This document shows positions 1 through 7,455 of a stretch of DNA of 64,000 nt, piece after piece; within the stretch, counting starts at the first letter, position 1; each line of letters opens with the position of its first letter. This stretch comes from JADGGV01 sp035715725 (GTDB lineage Bacteria > Gemmatimonadota > Gemmatimonadetes > Longimicrobiales > RSA9): assembly GCA_035715725.1 (NCBI GenBank), contig DASTKT010000201.1, positions 1 through 64,000 on the forward strand. The letters are read 5' to 3'. A model generated the notes under the pieces. The model was not told the origin of the DNA, searched no databases, and worked only from the letters and a program-made list of their open reading frames with translations. The translations under genes and the position numbers were made by a program.

Positions 1-156
1 GCGCTCGCCGCAGGCGAGCGATAGGGAACCGTGCGCCGTCGAAGGCGGCGACAGCGAGCAACGCGAGCGTGCGCGGCCCGCAGGGCCGCGACAGTGCAAC
101 GTGCGCGAGCCGAAGGCGAGCGACAGCGTCAGCGTGCGCGGTGCCGCAGGCGCCGC
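1..156. repeat. Tandem array of hairpin-bearing repeats, about 33 bp per unit
   Basis: Degenerate units begin GTGCGC at 31, 69, 101 and 134, preceded by a related hairpin at about 3-20. Spacings are 38, 32 and 33 bp. Each unit has a short stem around a GCA or GAA loop (for example GGCC-cgca-GGCC near 75-88) followed by a GACAG box. Stem sequences differ between units but stay self-complementary, as expected if the fold matters more than the sequence. No open frame here is convincing. The array runs off the left edge, so its true length is unknown. Confidence 0.6.
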
Positions 157-218
157 GGGCGAGGGCGTGGAGTAATTCGGGGGGCCGGGGCCCCCCGAAT
201 TACTCCACGCCCTCGCCC
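157..218. repeat. Perfect 30-bp inverted repeat covering the SDR stop codon
   Basis: Positions 157-186 are the exact reverse complement of 189-218, with only GG between them. The right arm contains the last codons and stop (200-202) of the minus-strand SDR gene, so the end of a coding sequence is mirrored beyond its own stop. As RNA it would form an extremely stable stem and could end transcription, but there is no T-run. It could also be an inverted-duplication or assembly artefact. Confidence 0.7.
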
Positions 219-1492
219 ATCACGTGAATCGTCTCGCCCGTGATGCCCGAGCCCTGCGGGCTCGCGAGAAAGAGCACGACGTCCGCGATCTGCTCGCGGG
301 TCACCCACTTCGTTCGGGCGGGGTCGCGGACGGCGGCGCGGTTCTGCTCCGTGTCGATCAGGCCGGGCGCGATCGCGTTCACGCGCACGCGGTTCGGCGC
401 CTCCTCGAGCGCCATCGCCCGCGTCAGCGCGATGACGGCGGCCTTCGCCGCGCTGTACGCGCCGAGCGAGGCCTTCGCGCGCAGCCCCGCCGGGGAGGTG
501 AAGTTCACGATGGCGCCGTGGCTCTCGCGCAGCAGCGGCAGCGCGGCGCGGGAGACCAGGAACGCCGTCTTCGCGTTGCGGTCCACCTCGCGGTCCCACT
601 CGTCGGCGCTCGTGTCCGCGAGCGGCTTGATGACGCCGAGCCCGCCGGCCACGTTGACGAGGAGGTCGAGGCGGCCGAACGCCTGCCGCGCCACGCCGAC
701 CACCGTCATCGCGCCCTCCGGCTCCGTCAGGTCCGCTCGCACCGCGGCCACCTCGCCGCCCTTCTCGGCGAGCGCCCGGCCGTGCTCCTCGATCGCGTCG
801 GAGTGGCCGGCGACGACGACCCGTGCGCCGGCGGCGAGCAGCGCCTCGGCCACGGCGTAGCCGACCTGCCCGCGCGCGCCGACGCCGGTCACGACCGCCA
901 CGCGTCCCTGCATCGCTCCGCTCCTTTCCTCCGAGCCGCGCGCCCGGGTCTCCCACACGCCGGCGAGCGCCAGCACACCGGCGGTCGCGGCCAGGACGGT
1001 CCCGGCCTCCGCCTTCGGGATGAGCAGCGCCGAGCCCGCGAGGATCCCGAGCGCGGCGCCGAGCACCGCCGGCACCGCCGCGCCGCCCCGGCCGCCCGGC
1101 CGCAGGTTGAGCACGACGAACAGGCCGCCGACCGCGTACGCCGGCTCGGCCAGCAGCAGCAGCACGGCGACGATGCGGCCGAAGCCCGAGCCGCGCAGCG
1201 TCGCCGAGGCGTTCCAGAACGGCGCGTACAGCGCCGCCGCGAACAGCGCCGCCACGGCGACGGCCCAGCGCCGCCGCGCGAGCGTGCCGGGGTCGTCGTC
1301 CGGGTCGGGCCCGCCGGCCCAGAGACCGGCGGCCAGCGCACCCAGCGTCGCCGCGATCAGGAAGCCGGCGGTCGTGAGGAAGCCGCCCGCCGCGTAAAGC
1401 AGCAGCGCGGCGCCGACGACGAGCGTGACGCCCAGCGCCGCCCCGGCGATCGCGGTCGCGGTCAGCCACCCCAGCCGGTCGCGGCGGTTCAC
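200..1492 (-). CDS. Membrane-domain plus SDR oxidoreductase, one continuous open frame
   Basis: The frame encodes 430 residues without a stop between its parts. Residues 1-193 hold about six hydrophobic segments of unknown family. Residues 194-430 are a classical short-chain dehydrogenase/reductase: dinucleotide loop TGVGARGQVG, NVAGG, a Ser in NFTSPAG, and the catalytic YSAAK motif. SDRs use NAD(P)H to reduce or oxidise carbonyl/alcohol substrates; the substrate here is unknown. The GTG start overlaps the flavin reductase stop (GTGA), suggesting translational coupling. An ATG at 911-913 with a strong GGAGG upstream could give a separate 237-aa SDR. It is therefore either a natural fusion, or two genes that lost an intervening stop. 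Confidence 0.75.
   Translation of the reverse strand: MNRRDRLGWLTATAIAGAALGVTLVVGAALLLYAAGGFLTTAGFLIAATLGALAAGLWAGGPDPDDDPGTLARRRWAVAVAALFAAALYAPFWNASATLRGSGFGRIVAVLLLLAEPAYAVGGLFVVLNLRPGGRGGAAVPAVLGAALGILAGSALLIPKAEAGTVLAATAGVLALAGVWETRARGSEERSGAMQGRVAVVTGVGARGQVGYAVAEALLAAGARVVVAGHSDAIEEHGRALAEKGGEVAAVRADLTEPEGAMTVVGVARQAFGRLDLLVNVAGGLGVIKPLADTSADEWDREVDRNAKTAFLVSRAALPLLRESHGAIVNFTSPAGLRAKASLGAYSAAKAAVIALTRAMALEEAPNRVRVNAIAPGLIDTEQNRAAVRDPARTKWVTREQIADVVLFLASPQGSGITGETIHVMGEGVE
911..935 (-). promoter_or_regulatory. Internal ribosome-binding site and ATG for a separate SDR
   Basis: Reading the minus strand, GGAGGAAAGGAG lies just before the ATG that encodes MQGRVAVVTG, the normal N-terminus of an SDR. 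The upstream membrane frame runs through it without a stop. The site suggests that the 237-aa SDR (200-913) is at least also made alone. Confidence 0.6.
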
Positions 1493-1962
1493 GGCACGTA
1501 GCGGCCGTAACCGCCGCGGTAGTAGACCAGGGGCGCGCCTTCCCGCGCGTCGCCGGCCAGCACCTCGCCGACGAAGATGGAGTGGTCGCCGCCCGGGTAC
1601 GCCGCCCACAGCCGGCAGTCGACCCACGCCAGCGCCCCGTCCAGGACCGGCGCGCCCGTGACCGCCTCGCGGTACGCCACGCCCCGGAACTTCTCGGCGA
1701 CGTCCCACGTCGCGAACCGGCGCGCCAGCGCCTCCTGCTCCTCGGCCAGAACGCTCAGCGTGAAGACGCCGGTGACGGGGATGATGTCGTGCGTGTCGCT
1801 CCCTCGCTCCACGCAGGCCAGGACGAGCGGCGGGTCGAGCGACACCGAGGCGACGGCGTTCGCGGTCAGCCCGACCGGCAGGCCGTCGGGCCGCAGCGTC
1901 GCCACCACCGCGACGCCGGTGCCCCAGTGGCCGAGGACGCGGCGGAACTCGGAGGAGTCCAT
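1489..1962 (-). CDS. Flavin reductase family protein
   Basis: This 157-residue protein belongs to the FMN-binding split-barrel flavin reductase family, which supplies reduced flavin to monooxygenases or reduces flavin with NAD(P)H. Support comes from the N-terminal FRRVLGHWGTGVAVVAT, the TANAVASVSLDPPLVLACV strand pair and the C-terminal GGDHSIFVGEV segment that contains the family's conserved His. The length is normal. Its stop overlaps the GTG of the downstream membrane/SDR frame, and the NurA-like gene ends 11 nt upstream, so the three minus-strand genes probably form an operon. No partner monooxygenase is adjacent. Confidence 0.88.
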   Translation of the reverse strand: MDSSEFRRVLGHWGTGVAVVATLRPDGLPVGLTANAVASVSLDPPLVLACVERGSDTHDIIPVTGVFTLSVLAEEQEALARRFATWDVAEKFRGVAYREAVTGAPVLDGALAWVDCRLWAAYPGGDHSIFVGEVLAGDAREGAPLVYYRGGYGRYVP

Positions 1963-1973
1963 GCGGCCGCCGG

Positions 1974-2954
1974 CTACAGCCGCGGCGCACGGCTGCGCAG
2001 GTACTGCTCGCAGTCGCGGATCGGGTAGAGCATGCGGTCCCAGCGCGGGTCCGGCAGCGCGATCGGCGCGGTCTCGGCCAGCAGCCAGCCGCTGATCTGG
2101 TCGGCGCGCCGCAGCGTCGCCGCCGTGGCCGGCGCCTCCACCCGCACGAGCCCCCAGAGCGCGCCGCTCCCGGCCGGCGAGCGCAGCCGCAGGTACCACG
2201 AGTAGACCGGCGTGAACTGGCGGGTGCCGGGCCGGAAGACGCTCGTACGCTCGCCTTCCTCGAGCGAGAGCAGCGTGCGGGCGTCGTCGCCGTCGAAGAA
2301 GCGCGTGAGGTGGCTCTTGATCACGCCCACCGCCCGCGCGCACGCCGCCAGCTCGCGCGACAGCGTGAGCGACCCGTCCACCAGCAGGTGCCCGGGATCC
2401 TCGTCCTGCCGGCACCACCGCTCGGCCACCTGCGCCTCCACCTCCTCGCGCCACGTCGCCACCCGCTGCGCCGCCCACGCGTACAGCAGCGGCGGGAAGA
2501 TCGGCACCGGCGCCGCCTCCGCCGGGCTCGTGTCCACCATCTGCTCCGCCGCGGCGCCGCACCCGGCCAGCGCCGAGGGCGCTACCAGCCGGAACGGAAA
2601 GAAGAGCGCCTCCCGCTCGTCCCGCAGGAACGTGCGCAGCCGCCCCTCCGGCGCCGCCCGCCCGCCCCGCGTGCGGATCACCGCCGCCGCATAGGCGTAT
2701 ACGATGGGAACCGGACCGTGATACAGCAGGATGCCCGTCCGCTGGATCCCGTCCAGGAACGATGTGAAACCGCTCCCCGCCGTGCGCGGCACGGCGATCC
2801 GGCGCAGCGGGCCGCCGCCGTGCTCGACGACTTCGGCCTCCGCCTCGCCGAACGCGTCCGGGTCGGCCGGAAACGCGCCCTCCGGCAGGGATCCCGCCGG
2901 CGAGAAGGCGCCGTTCGGCTCGCGCGCCAGCCGGCGCACACGGGTCAGCAGCAC
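1974..2954 (-). CDS. NurA-like nuclease-domain protein (tentative)
   Basis: A soluble protein of about 326 residues. The C-terminal half has features seen in the NurA 5'-3' nuclease family: HLLVDGSLTLS with an acidic residue in a DGS motif, AVGVIKSH, a VRVEAP strand and DPRWDRMLYPI near the end. NurA works in DNA end processing, usually beside HerA, but no HerA is in the window, so the assignment rests on motifs alone. The chosen GTG at 2954 starts VLLTRVRRLA. An ATG at 3053 in the same frame would add 33 arginine-rich residues and run into the promoter space of the divergent lipoprotein gene. First gene of a putative operon with the flavin reductase. Confidence 0.55.
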   Translation of the reverse strand: MLLTRVRRLAREPNGAFSPAGSLPEGAFPADPDAFGEAEAEVVEHGGGPLRRIAVPRTAGSGFTSFLDGIQRTGILLYHGPVPIVYAYAAAVIRTRGGRAAPEGRLRTFLRDEREALFFPFRLVAPSALAGCGAAAEQMVDTSPAEAAPVPIFPPLLYAWAAQRVATWREEVEAQVAERWCRQDEDPGHLLVDGSLTLSRELAACARAVGVIKSHLTRFFDGDDARTLLSLEEGERTSVFRPGTRQFTPVYSWYLRLRSPAGSGALWGLVRVEAPATAATLRRADQISGWLLAETAPIALPDPRWDRMLYPIRDCEQYLRSRAPRL

Positions 2955-3101
2955 GTTGCGTGCGGGGGGGACGGTTCCTAAGTTGGCCCGACTTCGTGGC
3001 GATACGCGGCGGATACGGCTGTGCGGACGAAAGGCTTCGATGCGCCGATCCATTCCAGCGGCCCCCGGATCCCCGGGGAAGAAACACCACCCGGAGCCGT
3101 G

Positions 3102-4397
3102 ATGCGACGACGGCTCCTCGGGTGGCTGGCGGCCCTGAGTCTAACGGTTTCCACCGCCTGCGACAACGTGCAGTGGGGCGGCGCCGACGTCGCCGTCGTT
3201 CCCCCGCCCCCCAAGGGCACGACGGCCACCGGCGCGACCGTCACCATGGAAGGCGAGCGCCTCCCCAACGGCCCGATCCTCTACTACGTCCGGCTCGTCG
3301 GCAACGGCGGCACCATCGTCCCCGTCGGCGAGATCGCCGGCGACACGCTCAAGCCGATCCGCCCGACCCGGAGCTGGGACACCTTCGGCCAGCGCTTCAT
3401 CGCCGAGTTCCTCCGCCACGGCACCGAGTTCGCCCTCTTCCACAACGGGATGCGCTCCGGCACCTACGTCGTCCAGGGCGCCTCCGTCCCCGACGCCTCC
3501 GTATGCCCGCGCCTCCCCGTCGGCACCGGATCCGTCGAGCTCCGCTCCGGCGCCGACAGCGCCAACGAGTTCCTTGCCCTGGCCAAGACCCAGGCCCCCG
3601 AGGTCCGCGCCGGCGTCGGCGGCGAGATCCCGCCGTCCCGCGGCATGCAGGTCGTCGGCCCGATCCTCGCCGAGCGCATGCTCCGCACCCGCCGCGCCCA
3701 GCTCCCCGGGAACTGGCAGCGCGCCATGGCCCAGCTCAAGCCGTTCCCCCTCGCGGGCGCCGCCGACCCCGGCTTCGCCTCCACCTTCCTCGTCGACGAC
3801 ACCCTCGGACCCGGATTCGACGACGTCGGCTACTCCCTCTTCTTCGTCGCCATCCCCCAGGGCCAGGTCGGCTACGACACCGCCCTCGTCCAGTTCCACC
3901 CCTACGAGCGGGGCGGCAAGGCCGCGCCCCGCGTCGTCGACTACCTCGACTGGGACCGCGACGGCCAGGTCGAGCTCCTCCTCCAGGTCTACGGCACCGA
4001 CCAGTCGTGGTTCGAGGCCGTCGGCCAGGAGGGCGGCCGCGGCTGGCGCCGCATCTTCCAGGACCGCTGCACCGCCGCGGAACGGAAGCCGCCCGCCCCG
4101 CAGCCCGTGGCCACACCCGAAGCCAGCCAGCCCGCGCCGGTGCGGCCCGAACCTGCCAGGCCCGGACCCGCGCGGCCGGAGCCTGCGCGGCCCGAGCCCG
4201 GCCGGCCCGGGCCCGCCGCCGCCACGCCCCCCGGCGCCGGCAGGCCCAACGCCGCTACCACGCCGTCCGCCGCGCCCGCGCCCGTCACCCGCGCGGCTCC
4301 GGCCACGGCCGCGCCACCGCGCCCCACGCCGCGCCCCCGGCAGGCGCCGCCACTCCTCGGCCGTCCCGCGCCCGCGGACACCGGCCGCATCCACTGA
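3102..4397 (+). CDS. Lipoprotein with a Pro/Arg-rich tail, unknown function
   Basis: The 431-residue protein starts MRRRLLGWLAALSLTVSTACDN, a clear lipoprotein signal with cleavage before Cys, so it is probably anchored in the outer or inner membrane facing the periplasm. A GTG immediately precedes the chosen ATG. The body (about residues 25-350) matches no family I recognise; it contains DYLDWDRDGQVELLLQVYG, which resembles a calcium-binding-like DxDxDG loop. The last 80 residues are low-complexity PEPARPGPARPEP-type repeats typical of wall- or surface-spanning linkers. It is divergent from the NurA-like gene. Confidence 0.75.
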   Translation: MRRRLLGWLAALSLTVSTACDNVQWGGADVAVVPPPPKGTTATGATVTMEGERLPNGPILYYVRLVGNGGTIVPVGEIAGDTLKPIRPTRSWDTFGQRFIAEFLRHGTEFALFHNGMRSGTYVVQGASVPDASVCPRLPVGTGSVELRSGADSANEFLALAKTQAPEVRAGVGGEIPPSRGMQVVGPILAERMLRTRRAQLPGNWQRAMAQLKPFPLAGAADPGFASTFLVDDTLGPGFDDVGYSLFFVAIPQGQVGYDTALVQFHPYERGGKAAPRVVDYLDWDRDGQVELLLQVYGTDQSWFEAVGQEGGRGWRRIFQDRCTAAERKPPAPQPVATPEASQPAPVRPEPARPGPARPEPARPEPGRPGPAAATPPGAGRPNAATTPSAAPAPVTRAAPATAAPPRPTPRPRQAPPLLGRPAPADTGRIH

Positions 4398-4440
4398 ACC
4401 GACGCACCGTGAACCTGGTCTCGTTGAGATATTCATATAT

Positions 4441-4860
4441 ATGGACACCCATACGAATCCTCAAGCCGACACACAAGCGCCGCCCGCGCGGCTCGACCTC
4501 TTCGGGTTCCAGCCGACGCCGGCGCGGGTGGAAGTGATTCCCCGGTCGAAGAAATGGCGCGTGAGCAAGGCGCTGACGAACCTGGCGCTGGCGTGGCTCG
4601 CGATCCCGCTCGTGATCTGGATCCCGCCGCACTTCCCCTGGGCGCTGGGCGCGTTCGGGATCGGGATCTTCCGGGCGTGGGGCTACTACAAGCAGCGCTT
4701 CACGCTGGTGTCGATGCACGGGCACTGCCCGAAGTGCGGCCATGCGCTGGCGGTCGAGAAGCCGACGCGCCTCGGGGAGCCGCACCGCATCGTCTGCCCG
4801 AACTGCCACCAGACCGTGCTCCTGCACATCGACGTGGACGGGCTTCGGGCGGCAGCCTGA
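4441..4860 (+). CDS. Small membrane protein with a C-terminal zinc ribbon
   Basis: 139 residues. A hydrophobic stretch (LALAWLAIPLVIWIPPHFPW, then GAFGIGIFRAW) at about 48-78 forms one or two membrane segments. It is followed by a CPKC...CPNC pair (about residues 96-120), a typical zinc-ribbon knuckle that probably faces the cytoplasm. The function is unknown. The start is unusual: no Shine-Dalgarno is seen, and the ATG follows an AT-rich run (gatattcatatat, 4428-4440) that resembles a -10 element, so a nearly leaderless transcript is possible. Confidence 0.75.
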   Translation: MDTHTNPQADTQAPPARLDLFGFQPTPARVEVIPRSKKWRVSKALTNLALAWLAIPLVIWIPPHFPWALGAFGIGIFRAWGYYKQRFTLVSMHGHCPKCGHALAVEKPTRLGEPHRIVCPNCHQTVLLHIDVDGLRAAA

Positions 4861-4862
4861 AC

Positions 4863-4946
4863 GGCGGAGGGGGAGAGCGGACGAGAGGGTGAGCGGGAGA
4901 TCGCCGTGTCCCCCACTCGTCCACTCCTCCACTCCCCCACTCCGCC
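4863..4946. repeat. GAGTGGG-type interspersed palindrome, copy 1
   Basis: An imperfect palindrome: a left arm of G-rich heptamer-like units (GAGGG, GAGCGGG) and a right arm of CCCACTC/CCACTCC units around a TCGCCGTGTC core. The outer ends GGCGGA and TCCGCC are complementary. It lies in the 136-bp gap between two convergent genes and could act as a bidirectional terminator. Related copies are at 10694, 25157 and 43357. Confidence 0.75.
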
Positions 4947-4996
4947 GTCCGGGCTGGGTCCACCCTCCGCGCCCGGACGCGTCCGGGCGCCACAGG

Positions 4997-5785
4997 CTAC
5001 TCCCGCCCGAGCGGTCGCCGGACCATCACCGCCTCCTCGAACGTGCTCGAGTACTCGCCGCGCAGCCGGGCTGCGGCCGGGCGGTCGACGATGAGGAACG
5101 CCCGCGGGTGCATCTGGACGATGGAGGCGGGCACCATCGCGGTGATGGGCCCCTCGACGGCCGCGGCGATGGCGTCGGCCTTTCCCTCCCCGCTCGCCAC
5201 GAGCAGCAGCTCGCGCGCCTCCATGATGGTGCCGATCCCCATGGTGAGCGCGTAGCGCGGGACGTCCTCGAGGGTGCCGAAGAAGCGGGCGTTGTCCTCG
5301 CGCGTCTTCTGGGTGAGCGTCTTCACGCGCGTTCGGGACCCTAGCGAGGATCCCGGCTCGTTGAACGCCAGGTGCCCGTTCGCGCCGATGCCGAGCACCT
5401 GGAGGTCAATGCCGCCGCAGCGCTGGATCTGCGCCTCGTACCACGCGCAGTGGTCCTCGATGTCGAGCGCCAGGCCGTCGGGCACGTGGGTGTAGCGCGG
5501 CTCCAGGTTGATCCGGCCGAAGAGGTTCGCGCGCATGAAGTGGTGGTAGCTCTGCGGGTGGTCCGGCGGCAGGCCGACGTACTCGTCCAGATTGAACGTC
5601 GTGACCTTCGAGAAGTCGAGGCCTTCCTCCTGGTGCAGGCGCACCAGCTCGTCGTAGAGCCCCAGCGGCGTGCTCCCCGTGGCCAGGCCGAGCACGAGAT
5701 CCGGCTTCTTGCGCAGCCGGTTGGCGACGAGGCGCGCGGCCTCCGCGCTGACCGCGGCATAATCGTCCTTGATGACGACGAGCAT
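4997..5785 (-). CDS. nagB: Glucosamine-6-phosphate deaminase
   Basis: 262 residues, close to the usual length of about 266. The enzyme converts glucosamine 6-phosphate to fructose 6-phosphate and ammonia in the cytoplasm, feeding amino sugars into glycolysis. Diagnostic motifs are LGLATGSTPLGLYDEL (phosphate loop), TTFNLDEYVGL with the catalytic Asp, and GIGANGHLAFNEPG with the catalytic His. The start MLVVIKDD was chosen because the family begins there; upstream in-frame codons are arginine-rich and unlike the family. No nagA or transporter gene is adjacent, so it appears to stand alone. Confidence 0.93.
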   Translation of the reverse strand: MLVVIKDDYAAVSAEAARLVANRLRKKPDLVLGLATGSTPLGLYDELVRLHQEEGLDFSKVTTFNLDEYVGLPPDHPQSYHHFMRANLFGRINLEPRYTHVPDGLALDIEDHCAWYEAQIQRCGGIDLQVLGIGANGHLAFNEPGSSLGSRTRVKTLTQKTREDNARFFGTLEDVPRYALTMGIGTIMEARELLLVASGEGKADAIAAAVEGPITAMVPASIVQMHPRAFLIVDRPAAARLRGEYSSTFEEAVMVRRPLGRE

Positions 5786-6120
5786 GTGAACCCTTCTTAG
5801 GCAGTGTACGTGGACCGCCGTCGCGCGCTCGGGCTCGCCGCTCCCCTGCGCCCGCGGCCGCGCGGCCGCCCCGACGCTCGCCATGCACCGCGCGGTGGTT
5901 CCCCGCACGTCAGGCAGAAGGCGTCGGAAGGTCATGGTGCAGGCGTGCCTTCCGCGCGTCAATGGTACGGCTGCTCCCTGCAGGCTCCGACCGTCGGCGG
6001 CGTGCCAGCCGGGCGGCGAATGAGCGACAATGGCGCGACAGCTACGACGGACGCCGATAAAAACAGGTACTGCGGTGGTGGTGGGGACCTACACGGGCCA
6101 GCGGTCGAATCAATCGAACC
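5786..6120. other. Intergenic region, no gene seen
   Basis: The space between the divergent nagB and response-regulator genes. It begins with GC-rich palindromic stretches (ccgcggccgcgcggccgcc near 5854) and becomes less GC-rich toward 6050-6120. No convincing frame or RNA was found. It should hold the nagB promoter, but I could not identify one. Confidence 0.5.
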
Positions 6121-6150
6121 TTGCTCGGGTCTAACGAATCGAGCTATAAT
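6121..6150 (+). promoter_or_regulatory. Sigma-70-type promoter of the response regulator
   Basis: TTGCTC (6121-6126), an 18-bp spacer, then a perfect TATAAT (6145-6150). Transcription should begin near 6157, giving a leader of about 55 nt before the ATG at 6213. It is the closest match to the sigma-70 consensus noticed in the window. Confidence 0.7.
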
Positions 6151-6212
6151 TCTGCTCCGTTACCCCTCCTCCGCAGGACGATACGGCCCTTGCCTCCTGA
6201 AGTCTCCGCGTA

Positions 6213-6914
6213 ATGCCCCGCATTCTCGTCGTCGAGGACAACACCGACCTCGCCTTCGGGCTACGCAACAACCTGGCGATCGAGGGCTACGAGGTCGACC
6301 TGGCCGGCGATGGAGCCGAGGCCTTCGAGACGGCGGCCCGCGCCGCGCCCGACCTGGTGATCCTCGACCTCATGCTGCCCGGGATCGATGGCTACGCCGT
6401 GCTGCGTCGGCTCCGCCAGGATGGCGATGCGCTGCCCATCCTCGTCCTCACCGCTCGCTCCGAGGAAGCGGACCGGATCCTGGCCTTCCGGTTCGGGGCG
6501 GACGACTACGTGATGAAGCCGTTCAGCCTGATGGAGCTGATCCTGCGCGTGAAAGCTCTCCTGCGCCGCGCGCCGGCCCGCACGGACGCCGCCCGAATGG
6601 GGCCGGCCTCCGCGCGGATCCGTATCGGCCAACTCGAGCTCGATGTCGACTCCCGGATGGCGACTCGATCCGGCACGGCGGTCAAGATCCCCCCGAAGCA
6701 GCTCGACCTGCTCCTGGCGCTGATCCGTCGCAAGGGGCGGCCGGCCAGCCGACTCGAGCTCCTGCAGGAGGTCTGGGGGCATCGCGGCGCCGTACTGACG
6801 AGGACGGTGGACTACCACGTCGCGGAGCTGAGGAAGACACTCGAGCCCGATCCGTCCAACCCCCGCCACATTCTTACCGTGAGCAAGGCCGGCTACCGCC
6901 TCCAGCTCGAGTAG
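6213..6914 (+). CDS. OmpR/PhoB-family response regulator
   Basis: 233 residues. The N-terminal receiver (about 1-120) has the acidic pair in VVEDN, the phospho-acceptor Asp in LVILDLMLPG, LVLTAR and the conserved Lys in YVMKPFS. The C-terminal winged-helix DNA-binding domain (about 135-230) has LELDVDSRMA, PPKQLDLLLAL, a VDYHVAELRKTL recognition helix and a final TVSKAGYRL hairpin. It would be a phosphorylation-controlled transcription factor. It is an orphan: no histidine kinase gene is adjacent. The next gene downstream, after a long gap, is a secreted protease, which may or may not be a target. Confidence 0.92.
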   Translation: MPRILVVEDNTDLAFGLRNNLAIEGYEVDLAGDGAEAFETAARAAPDLVILDLMLPGIDGYAVLRRLRQDGDALPILVLTARSEEADRILAFRFGADDYVMKPFSLMELILRVKALLRRAPARTDAARMGPASARIRIGQLELDVDSRMATRSGTAVKIPPKQLDLLLALIRRKGRPASRLELLQEVWGHRGAVLTRTVDYHVAELRKTLEPDPSNPRHILTVSKAGYRLQLE

Positions 6915-7455
6915 CCGGCGGCTCGCCGGCGCGCGAGCGGCCCCTCTTCCGCCTGGGTCCACCGGCAGCGACGCCCCACCCGCTCATACCCGGCCCACGC
7001 CGCGCGACCTCACCGAATCCTTACAATTTCCTCGCCGTTTTCTAACGACGAGGGGCGGCCGCCGTCATATGCTTGCTCCTCCGTGCGGCGGCTGTGTGGC
7101 GCTCGCCACTTGGCGCTGCACTCCATCAACCACAGGAGATCTCATAGGGAGTCTACGTCGTCGTTTCTCGTTTCTGCTGCGGGGCCACCAGTGGAAGAGG
7201 GTGTGGGCCCGGATCGCGTCCGGCGTCTCGGTGAGGCGCACGCAGCGGTCGTCCGAGACCCGCTACACGTCAGTGCCAAGGCGCTGGCCAGCGTCAACAA
7301 CTAGCCATCGCAGCCCCACTTGAAAATCGCTACTGCCGAAGGTGGGTCATAGGAGGCAAACGATACTGTACACGCGCCATGGCCGCCTTTGCCATCGTCC
7401 GCCAGACGTATCGGACCACGGTCACGCAACCCCCGACGTCCACAGGAGCGATATC
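6915..7455. other. Long intergenic region before the protease gene
   Basis: 541 bp with lower GC than the surroundings. There is a small hairpin near 7031-7054 (cctcgcc...gacgagg). Short open frames (for example 7069-7323) lack Shine-Dalgarno signals and have arginine-rich shadow-like composition, so none is called. The end provides AGGAG at 7443-7448 for the protease. It may hold promoter or regulatory sequence, or remnants of decayed DNA. Confidence 0.5.

Noticed and set aside
1..156. CRISPR-like array
   Set aside because: Units are not identical repeats with unique spacers; the variable parts are themselves hairpin stems, and no cas genes are present.
6915..7323. Short frames before the protease as genes
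   Set aside because: No Shine-Dalgarno, no recognisable features and composition like non-coding sequence.
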